NCBI GenBank assembly: GCA_018666235.1
Contig: JABJAB010000039.1
Span: 1-18,526 of the forward strand
Source of the DNA: Ilumatobacter sp.
GTDB taxonomy: Bacteria > Actinomycetota > Acidimicrobiia > Acidimicrobiales > Ilumatobacteraceae
Direction: 5' to 3'
DNA: 18,526 bases
The notes beneath the pieces are model-generated. The model was not told the origin of the DNA. It searched no databases and was given only the letters and a program-made list of their open reading frames with translations. Both the position numbers and the translations under genes were made by a program. This document shows positions 8,235 to 14,936 of this stretch, piece by piece (position 1 is the first letter of the stretch; each line of letters opens with the position of its first letter).

Positions 8235-8944
8235 GCGGTGCCGGCCGCCCCCAGCGCGTTGGCGGCCATTTTCCGCAGCACCTTTTCGAAGGTGTCGGCA
8301 TCTTGTGCGCCGGGGACGGCCCATTCGCGATTGAAGACGTAGGTCGGAACTGCGGTGATCCCGTTGTGGTGCGCGTCCTCCAGTTCGGCCTGCACCTCGG
8401 CCACCCCGCGATCGGAGGACAGGAACTCCTCGATGTCGTCATGGTCGAATCCCAACTCAGCGGCACACGATGCCAGGACTTCCGGGGTGCCCACGTGTTC
8501 GCCGTCGGTGAAGTACGCCTGCATCAGCCGCTCCTTCATGGCCGCCTGAGCGACCGGCGAGCCGGGCTGGCCCGCAAGCCAGATCATCCGGTGGGCGAGC
8601 AGCGTGTTGGCGCGAAGCGCTTGATCCATGTGGAAGGTGATGCCGTCCTCGGCAGCGGCGTTCGTGACATGACTGAGGATCTCATCAGCGCGTTCAGGGC
8701 CGCCAAACTTCTTGGCATAGGCCTCGCGGACAGGCGTGGCGACCCCAGGTGCCGCAGTCGGGTCAAGTTGATAGGCGTGATACGTGATGTTGAAATCGAC
8801 GCCGAGGTCGTCGTCGATCTGAGCGAGACCCGTTTCGAATCGGCGCTTGCCGATGTAACACCACGGGCACACAACATCAGAGAAGATGTCGACAGAGATC
8901 GATGGTCGGGTGAGAGTTCGGGTGCTCGTTTCCACGAAGGCCAC
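8231..8944 (-). CDS. DsbA-family thiol oxidoreductase, FrnE-like
   Basis: Thioredoxin-fold oxidoreductase of the FrnE/DsbA group (237 residues from GTG 8944). The N-terminal DIFSDVVCPWCYIGKRRFE carries the redox pair C26-P-W-C29, with the cis-proline in ITAVPTYVF (P200) and PGAQDADTFEKVL near the end, all standard for the family. No signal peptide, so cytoplasmic. Two starts are possible: GTG 8944, with AGGGG six bases upstream, or GTG 8935, which lies 7 bases after the minus-strand TAACGT (8948-8943) and would be leaderless. It forms a coupled pair with menH and diverges from menD over 25 bases. The partner protein or substrate is unknown. Confidence 0.92.
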   Translation of the reverse strand: MAFVETSTRTLTRPSISVDIFSDVVCPWCYIGKRRFETGLAQIDDDLGVDFNITYHAYQLDPTAAPGVATPVREAYAKKFGGPERADEILSHVTNAAAEDGITFHMDQALRANTLLAHRMIWLAGQPGSPVAQAAMKERLMQAYFTDGEHVGTPEVLASCAAELGFDHDDIEEFLSSDRGVAEVQAELEDAHHNGITAVPTYVFNREWAVPGAQDADTFEKVLRKMAANALGAAGTA

Positions 8945-8960
8945 GTTACGCCCCTAACGT
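8943..8960. promoter_or_regulatory. Perfect inverted repeat between frnE-like gene and menD
   Basis: ACGTTA-CGCCCC-TAACGT: 6-base arms around a 6-base spacer, filling most of the 25-base divergent gap. Each arm reads as a TANNNT -10 on one strand: TAACGT at 8955-8960 is 9 bases before the menD ATG, and its mirror is 7 bases before GTG 8935. It may be a symmetric pair of back-to-back -10 elements, an operator covering both, or both. Confidence 0.45.
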
Positions 8961-8969
8961 CACTGGACA

Positions 8970-10637
8970 ATGGTCGGCAAGAGCTCCGGTGATCCGCAAC
9001 CCTGTGACGTGCAGGCGACGTTCTGCGCCACTCTTGTCGACGAATGGATCCGCTCTGGAGTGAGTCATGCGGTCATCTCGCCGGGCTCGCGGTCGACCCC
9101 GATGGCCATCGCCCTGGCGGAGCGAGATGACATCGATCTCCACATCGTGCACGACGAACGCGTGGCAGGGTTCCTGGCGTTGGGCCTCGGGCGCAGCGGT
9201 ACCGCCGCGCTGTTGCTCTGCACGAGCGGAACTGCGGCAGCCAACTTCTTTCCTGCCGTCGTTGAAGCCGGGCTGTCTGACATCCCGATGGTGGTGCTGA
9301 CTGCGGACCGTCCCCCAGAACTGCGCGGCGTCGGCGCCCCGCAGACCATCGACCAGACTGATCTCTACGGGGCCCACGTCCGATGGTTCCACGAGGCCGA
9401 AGTGGCCAACCTCGACACCCGGAATGACTGGCGTCCGCTTGCGCAGCAGGCCGTGACGCAGAGCGCACAGGGCCCAGTTCAGATGAACCTGGCCTTTCGT
9501 GAACCACTGTTGGGCACCTCGCAGGAGTTGCCGCAGGCGATCGAACCGTTGACCCACGTGCTCGAACAAGAAACCTGGCCCGTTCCTGAAGCACTGGCCC
9601 AAGCGCGGGGCGTGATTCTGGTCGGGGGGCGCAGTGGAGTCTCCGCCGACGACGTCCGTACTCTCAGGGCAGCGACGGGCTGGCCACTGGTCGCGGATCC
9701 GATCTCGGGCTTCCGCCATCTTGATGGTGTTGTCACCGCCGCGGAGTCAATGCTCAGGCACACACCGTTCGCCCAGGGGCATCTGCCCGACGCAGTCATC
9801 CGAATCGGTCGTCCGTCGACGTCCAAAACGTTGGCGCAATGGACGGACCGGGCGGTTGCACACGGAGCAACTCTGGTCCAGGTCGGCGGCCCAGGAGTGA
9901 TCGACCCGGGCCGAAACGTCGCGGCACGTTGTTCGATTGCCGACGTCATCGACCGCTGCGATGGGGTCCGCCCCGACCCGGCGTGGACGCTGAGTTGGGA
10001 GTCAGCGGACCGTGCTGCGGACCAAGCGATCTTGGCGACGCTGGTCAAGCTCAACAGAACAGGCGAGCTGACCGAACCTGGAGTTGCTCGTCTGGTCGCC
10101 GATCATCTTCCCGACACCGTCGAGCTCGTCGTCAGTTCGTCGATGCCGGTGCGCGACCACGAATGGTTTGGCGGAGCCAACGCCCGAGCCCATGCCAATC
10201 GGGGCGCCAACGGCATCGACGGGGTCACCTCGACCGCATTGGGCTTGGCCTTGGGTCAGGGGAGCGCGGCTGTGCTCATCGGCGACCTCGCGTTCGTCCA
10301 TGACAGCAACGCGCTCGTCGGTCTTGCCGGCCGCACGACCGACCTCCGCATCGTCGTCGTCGACAACGACGGCGGTGGGATCTTCTCGTTCCTCCCGCAG
10401 GCAGCAGCACTGCCAACGGAGCGTTTTGAGCAGCTCTTCGGCACTCCGCACGGTACAGATGTCCTTGCGCTCGCAGCAGCGCACGGACTCGCAGCGATCG
10501 ATGTCAGCACGGCGGATCAGCTCGTCGATCAGCTCGCCCAGCCAGGGCCGTGGGTCGCACGGATTGCGTCGACGCGCAGCCGTAACGTGGAGGTCCACGC
10601 GGTGCTGCATGAAGCGGTCGCCGTGGCACTCGGCTGA
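8970..10637 (+). CDS. menD: MenD, SEPHCHC synthase
   Basis: Thiamine-diphosphate enzyme joining 2-oxoglutarate and isochorismate to give SEPHCHC, the committed menaquinone step (555 residues, normal). The N-terminal VISPGSRSTPMAIAL and HIVHDERVAGF (E63, the conserved ThDP-activating glutamate) are MenD signatures. The C-terminal cofactor motif runs from GDLAF (438) to DNDGGGIFSFLP (N466). QATFCATLVDEWIRSGV begins the usual N-terminus. ATG 8970 has no ribosome site, only TAACGT 9 bases upstream, so a leaderless mRNA is likely. A heme peroxidase gene follows after 62 bases on the same strand. Confidence 0.96.
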   Translation: MVGKSSGDPQPCDVQATFCATLVDEWIRSGVSHAVISPGSRSTPMAIALAERDDIDLHIVHDERVAGFLALGLGRSGTAALLLCTSGTAAANFFPAVVEAGLSDIPMVVLTADRPPELRGVGAPQTIDQTDLYGAHVRWFHEAEVANLDTRNDWRPLAQQAVTQSAQGPVQMNLAFREPLLGTSQELPQAIEPLTHVLEQETWPVPEALAQARGVILVGGRSGVSADDVRTLRAATGWPLVADPISGFRHLDGVVTAAESMLRHTPFAQGHLPDAVIRIGRPSTSKTLAQWTDRAVAHGATLVQVGGPGVIDPGRNVAARCSIADVIDRCDGVRPDPAWTLSWESADRAADQAILATLVKLNRTGELTEPGVARLVADHLPDTVELVVSSSMPVRDHEWFGGANARAHANRGANGIDGVTSTALGLALGQGSAAVLIGDLAFVHDSNALVGLAGRTTDLRIVVVDNDGGGIFSFLPQAAALPTERFEQLFGTPHGTDVLALAAAHGLAAIDVSTADQLVDQLAQPGPWVARIASTRSRNVEVHAVLHEAVAVALG

Positions 10638-10666
10638 TCTTTGTCGTTTCTTTGCTACAGCGACAT

Positions 10667-10680
10667 CGGACCTTGGTCCG
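10667..10680. repeat. 14-bp palindrome between menD and the peroxidase gene
   Basis: CGGACC-TT-GGTCCG is an exact palindrome with 6-base arms, 20 bases before the peroxidase ATG. The two-base centre is too tight for a full hairpin and no T-run follows, so it is a poor terminator. An operator or a chance event is more likely. Confidence 0.3.
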
Positions 10681-10699
10681 CGGTCGTCACGGTGGAGCC

Positions 10700-12406
10700 A
10701 TGTCACTGCACCAGACCCCCGACAGCCAGCCGTCAGGTATGGCGTCAATCGACGTCAATGTCGATGAGCCCACAGCCATACCGCCACCGTCGCGCCGGGC
10801 ATTTCTCAGTCTGATCGGCGCAGGTCTCGGCGCGGCCGTGGCTGCGCCTTCGATTGCGACAGCACAACGTGCCGATGATGGTGGCCGACGCGAACGGCGG
10901 CGTCCTGATCGTGAAGGTCCTGACACCCGAGGCGACCGCAATCGTGACGGCGGTGGTACCGGCGGGGTGTCGGTCGACGGACCCGATCGATTCGGCCGGA
11001 TATTCGACTTGCCGCCGTTCGCCGAACCAAGTATAGAGCTGCGTGCAGCACTGATCGAAATGGGACGGCCGGGCGGAATGATGGACGCCAACGATCCGCT
11101 TGAGGTCGGGCCGATTCGGCTGATCACCGAACCCGAACTGAGCCCGAACAATCGAGATAATCCTGCCAACACCGCTGGCGTGACGTTTCTGGGACAGTTC
11201 CTTGATCACGACATCACACGCGACGCAGGGTCGCGACTGGGCCGAGCGACGTCTGCCCGAGGCAGCACCAACTTACGGAGCGCGCGTTTCGATCTCGACA
11301 GCGTGTACGGCGGTGGCCCAGAACAATCGCCCGAGTTGTACGAGGGGTTCCGGCTCCGTATCGAGTCGGGCGGACAGTTCGAGGACCTCCCCAGGGACGA
11401 CGACGGAACAGCAATCCTTGGAGACGACCGAAACGACGAGAACATGATGCTGGCAGGGCTCCAGTGCGCCTTCATCATGTTCCACAACGCGGTCCTCGCA
11501 AGTATCTCGGCCTCGACGGCAACTGCAGTCGACTTCGCTGATGCGCAACGCATTGTCCGACGGCACTATCAGTGGATCATCGTCCACGAAGTCCTCCCGC
11601 AGTTCGTGGGCCAGGAGATGGTGGACAGCATCGTCAACAGCGGCCGGCAAGTGTTCACGCCGAACGTGGCGCGGATCCCGCTCGAATTCCAAACAGCGGC
11701 ATACCGCTTCGGTCACTCGATGGTCAGGCCGTCCTACCGCGCCAACCTTGCCGGAGATGAGGGTGAACCGTTCTTCGCCTTCGTGTTCGATCCAAAGACA
11801 TTCGGTGACGATGACCCTGACGACCTCACCGGACGGTCGCGAGCGGCTCGCCGATTCATCGGGTGGCAGACCTTCTTCGATTTCGGTGACGGCGAGGTCA
11901 AGCCCAATAAGCGCATCGACGCGGTGATGTCCACGCCGCTGTTCCAACTGCCGATGTTCAGTATCCCGACCGCCCGTGGCGAGGACATTGGACCGACATC
12001 ACTCGCCACCCGCAACCTCCTGCGCCACATCACCTGGCAGATTCCCTCTGGGCAGCGCATCGCCGCTGAGATGGGGGTCGACCTGCTCAGCGCAGCCGAT
12101 CTCAGCCAAGTGGGCCAATTGGGTGCGAATCTCGACCAGTCGACGCCGCTCTTCTACTACTTGCTGCGCGAGGCCGACGTGGTTGCAGACGGCCTCCACC
12201 TCGGGCCGTGCGGGGGTCGCATCGTCGGCGAGGTCTTCATGGCGTTGATCGAGCAGGACCCGGACAGCTACCTCAACGCCACGGCGGCAAACGGAGGGGT
12301 CTGGAGCCCTTCACTTCCGCAGCGCAATGGTCAGGTCGGCGACGATTTCACCATGGCCGACCTGCTGACGATTGCCGGCGTCGACCCTGACTCACGAGGC
12401 CAGTGA
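10700..12406 (+). CDS. Tat-exported animal-type heme peroxidase
   Basis: Bacterial member of the animal heme peroxidase (peroxinectin/An_peroxidase) family, 568 residues. The N-terminus has a twin-arginine signal, SRRAFLSLIGAGLGAAVAAP (from residue 31), with probable cleavage near ATAQ (53-56). An Arg/Asp/Gly-rich linker follows (57-90). In the catalytic domain GQFLDHDITRD gives Q166, D169 (heme ester), distal H170 and calcium ligand D171. GDDRNDEN gives R244 and E247, matching myeloperoxidase Arg239 and Glu242. YRFGHSMV supplies the proximal H339. TRNLLRHITWQIPSGQ and TPLFYYLLREAD are further family blocks. It should act outside the membrane, oxidising small substrates or halides with H2O2; the substrate is unknown. 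The start ATG 10700 has GGAG unusually close; TTG 10652 and ATG 10739 are alternatives. The stop abuts menF with no gap. Confidence 0.9.
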   Translation: MSLHQTPDSQPSGMASIDVNVDEPTAIPPPSRRAFLSLIGAGLGAAVAAPSIATAQRADDGGRRERRRPDREGPDTRGDRNRDGGGTGGVSVDGPDRFGRIFDLPPFAEPSIELRAALIEMGRPGGMMDANDPLEVGPIRLITEPELSPNNRDNPANTAGVTFLGQFLDHDITRDAGSRLGRATSARGSTNLRSARFDLDSVYGGGPEQSPELYEGFRLRIESGGQFEDLPRDDDGTAILGDDRNDENMMLAGLQCAFIMFHNAVLASISASTATAVDFADAQRIVRRHYQWIIVHEVLPQFVGQEMVDSIVNSGRQVFTPNVARIPLEFQTAAYRFGHSMVRPSYRANLAGDEGEPFFAFVFDPKTFGDDDPDDLTGRSRAARRFIGWQTFFDFGDGEVKPNKRIDAVMSTPLFQLPMFSIPTARGEDIGPTSLATRNLLRHITWQIPSGQRIAAEMGVDLLSAADLSQVGQLGANLDQSTPLFYYLLREADVVADGLHLGPCGGRIVGEVFMALIEQDPDSYLNATAANGGVWSPSLPQRNGQVGDDFTMADLLTIAGVDPDSRGQ

Positions 12407-13615
12407 TCACGGGCGGACAATCGCGCTGAGCATGGCCTGAAACTTCGCTTGGGTCTCAGCGAGTTCGGCGAGCGGTTCGCTGTCGGCAACAATGCCGCCG
12501 CCCGCGACGAGGCGTGCGCTCATGCGATCGGCGCTGAACTCGGCACACCGGATGGCGACCGCCCAGGTGCCGTTGCCTGCCGCGTCAACCCACCCGACAG
12601 CGCCTCCGTAGCGTCCTCGTTCGAACCCTTCGACGTTGCTGATGAGGTCGAGGGCCGCAGCACGCGGATGTCCTCCCAGTGCTGGGGTGGGCGAGAGCGC
12701 CTGAACAAGCTCGATCACCGACGGTCCGGGCTGGCTGAGCATGCCTTCCATGCGAGTTCCGAGGTGCTGCACGTTCGCGACGCTGACGATCGATGGCTCG
12801 GGTTCCCAGTCGAGATAACTCGCCCAGGGGAGCAACGTGTCGTGGACGACGTCGATCACGATGCGGTGCTCGATTTGGTTCTTAGCACTCGCCTGGAGTT
12901 CCGCGGCGAGGGCTCGATCGTTGTCGACGTCACCGGTTCGCCGCGTCGTGCCAGCCAGCGGATGGGAGCGGACGGTCGCTCCGGCGACTTCGACCAGCAG
13001 CTCAGGTGACGCGCCGACGAATCCGTCGATCGAGTAGCGGTAGCTCGACCCAAATGATGCTTTGAGGCGCTGGAGTACGGCGTGGATGTCCATCGGGACG
13101 TCGGCCGTGACGGTGATGGGCCGGGCAATGACTGCTTTGGTCAGGGCGCCCGCCCGGACCGCGTCTCGAGCGGCGGTGACCGCATCGAGGTACACTTCGG
13201 TGCTGTGGGGAGCTGTGGACCTGGAGTTGCCGATCGTGTAGTTCGCTGCAACGGGGACGGGTTCCGATACCGGAGCCAGCGCAGCAGTCGGGTCGACGTC
13301 GTCGACCCAGGTGACCCAGTGAATGCCGTCGTCGCGCTTGCCGACCGTGACCTGCGGGATGATCAGTTCACCCCGGAAGCCTGGTGCAAAGGGGACCGAT
13401 CCGAGGGCCAGTGGTGTCACGCCCTCGACGGTGCTGTCATGCTCGATTGCTGCAAGAGCGGCAACGGCGTCGCTGGTCTCGACGCGTCGGGCGACCCCCC
13501 GGCCCGCGACGCCCACGCCATCGCGCACGAAGAGGTACCCATGGCCACACGCGACGTCGTTCAGATCAGGTGCATCGCCGACAACATCGGCGAGGGGACG
13601 GGTGACAGCGCGCAT
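12407..13615 (-). CDS. menF: Isochorismate synthase MenF
   Basis: Chorismate-utilising enzyme that makes isochorismate, the entry to menaquinone synthesis (402 residues). Key blocks: LTKAVIARPI with the base K160; GASPELLVEV with acid E205; SHPLAGTTRRTGD (217-229); NQIEHRIVIDVVHDTL (246-261); QHLGTRMEG (283-291); LSPTPALGGHPR (307-318); GRYGGAVGWVD (334-344); and AGGGIVADSEPLAELAET (371-388). PTPALGGxP is typical of isochorismate synthases; anthranilate and aminodeoxychorismate synthases differ there. It could also feed siderophore synthesis, but the men genes around it favour menaquinone. Start ATG 13615, 27 bases after menG, likely one transcript. Confidence 0.93.
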   Translation of the reverse strand: MRAVTRPLADVVGDAPDLNDVACGHGYLFVRDGVGVAGRGVARRVETSDAVAALAAIEHDSTVEGVTPLALGSVPFAPGFRGELIIPQVTVGKRDDGIHWVTWVDDVDPTAALAPVSEPVPVAANYTIGNSRSTAPHSTEVYLDAVTAARDAVRAGALTKAVIARPITVTADVPMDIHAVLQRLKASFGSSYRYSIDGFVGASPELLVEVAGATVRSHPLAGTTRRTGDVDNDRALAAELQASAKNQIEHRIVIDVVHDTLLPWASYLDWEPEPSIVSVANVQHLGTRMEGMLSQPGPSVIELVQALSPTPALGGHPRAAALDLISNVEGFERGRYGGAVGWVDAAGNGTWAVAIRCAEFSADRMSARLVAGGGIVADSEPLAELAETQAKFQAMLSAIVRP

Positions 13616-13642
13616 CTTTGGAGCTTCGTCGATTTCTGACGT

Positions 13643-14350
13643 TCAGCTCCGCGTTCCCACCATCAGCTGCGTCAAACCACCCGACAGCTGCTCGTGGGTC
13701 GCATCGTCGAATCCGGCAGCGGCGAGCGCCTCAAGCATCACGGCGGGCTCAGGGAGATAGGCAACACTCTTCGGAAGGTAGGCGTAGGCGGGCCCGTCCG
13801 AGAGCGCTGCGCCGATCTTGGGCACGATCTTTCCGAAGTAGATGCCGTTGCCCCAGCGAACGAGGCCATTCTTGGGAACGCTCACGTCAAGGAGTGCAAT
13901 ACGTCCGCCTGGCTTCACGACTCGCCCGAGTTCGGTGAAGAACGTCGGGAGATCGAGCAGGTTGCGCAGCGCGAACCCGCACATCACACCGTCAACAGAT
14001 GCACTGGGGACCGGGAGGCGAAGAATGTCGGTTTGGACGCGAGGGCTCCCCGATCGGTCGGCCGACAGCATGCCGAAGCTCAGATCCATCGAGATTGGGC
14101 GCATTCCGGCCTTTGTCAGATCAATGCACAGATCACCGGTGCCGCTCGCTAAATCGAGCACTGTGCTTCCGCTGGGAAGCGCCAGGTCACGAACGGCCCG
14201 CTTCCGCCAACGGACATCGAGCCGAAAGGAGATGATCCGGTTGAGACGGTCGTATTTTGGTGCGATCGCATCGAACATGTCGCGGACGGCCGCGACCTTC
14301 TCTTCGCCCTCGGGCAGCTGGTCGGTGTCCCAGGATCGTGCGGTACTCAC
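13643..14350 (-). CDS. menG: Demethylmenaquinone methyltransferase MenG/UbiE
   Basis: SAM-dependent C-methyltransferase for the last menaquinone step (235 residues). The SAM loop is VLDLASGTGD (64-73). The UbiE signatures YDRLNRIISFRLDVRWRKR (33-51) and RVVKPGGRIALLDVS (143-157) are present, as is the C-terminal block SDGPAYAYLPKSVAYLP. The start is taken as GTG 14350, which gives the usual LPEGEEKVAAVRDMFDAIAP N-terminus; the frame is open further upstream but runs into the preceding gene. TAGCCT (14363-14358) is 7 bases before GTG, so it may have its own leaderless promoter besides read-through from upstream. Confidence 0.95.
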   Translation of the reverse strand: MSTARSWDTDQLPEGEEKVAAVRDMFDAIAPKYDRLNRIISFRLDVRWRKRAVRDLALPSGSTVLDLASGTGDLCIDLTKAGMRPISMDLSFGMLSADRSGSPRVQTDILRLPVPSASVDGVMCGFALRNLLDLPTFFTELGRVVKPGGRIALLDVSVPKNGLVRWGNGIYFGKIVPKIGAALSDGPAYAYLPKSVAYLPEPAVMLEALAAAGFDDATHEQLSGGLTQLMVGTRS

Positions 14351-14372
14351 ACCACCGAGGCTAGGGCCGGGC

Positions 14373-14936
14373 TCAACGCGTTGCAGTGCCCGGCTCGTCG
14401 TCACGGTCGGTGGTGATCTCGCCGGTCGCCTGCTGGTCGAGTTGTTCGACCTCGGCGCGGGCCTGGGCAAGCGCTTGCAGCTTGATGTCGGCGTCGGACA
14501 CAGCTTGTTCGAGTAACGCTTTGGACTGGCTGATCGTCGTGCTCGTGATGAGAGCAGAGACGGCATCTTCGAGTTCGACGACGTGCGGCTCCAGCGCGTT
14601 GACAGCGTCGGCGCGGTGACTCATGGGAAGCCCCGCTGCAGCAACGAGTCGTTCATCGATGGCGAGGGCCTCGGATTCGATTTGCTTGGTCCGTTCGGAC
14701 AGGCCCAGCTCAACCAGACGGGGATTGTTGCGAGCGGAGCGAACTGCGGCGCCCAGCCGGCGATGCATTTTCGCTTCGGCACTGTGTGCACCGGCCCACG
14801 ATGCAGGGGCCGCTGACTTCACGCCGGGCACCACTTCGTTGGCATCGTCAAAGTCCCTCTTGGACCGAACGGTCAGCGCGACGCCCAAGGCAACGATTGC
14901 TCCGACCGCAGCGAGCAGCAGCAACGAGACCAGCAC
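14373..14936 (-). CDS. Membrane-anchored coiled-coil protein, unknown function
   Basis: 187 residues, no family recognised. Residues 1-22 are one strongly hydrophobic helix (LVSLLLLAAVGAIVALGVAL), followed by a basic stop-transfer RSKR. Residues 55-170 are Ala/Glu/Leu-rich with heptad-like character (for example LVELGLSERTKQIESEAL and LEQAVSDADIKLQALAQARA), so an N-terminally anchored protein with a cytoplasmic coiled-coil rod is likely. The tail is acidic. The start GTG 14936 shares one base with the upstream stop (TAGTG), which argues for coupling and a shared role with the zinc-ribbon and SPFH proteins. It has LemA-like general shape but no recognisable LemA motif. Confidence 0.75.
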   Translation of the reverse strand: MLVSLLLLAAVGAIVALGVALTVRSKRDFDDANEVVPGVKSAAPASWAGAHSAEAKMHRRLGAAVRSARNNPRLVELGLSERTKQIESEALAIDERLVAAAGLPMSHRADAVNALEPHVVELEDAVSALITSTTISQSKALLEQAVSDADIKLQALAQARAEVEQLDQQATGEITTDRDDEPGTATR

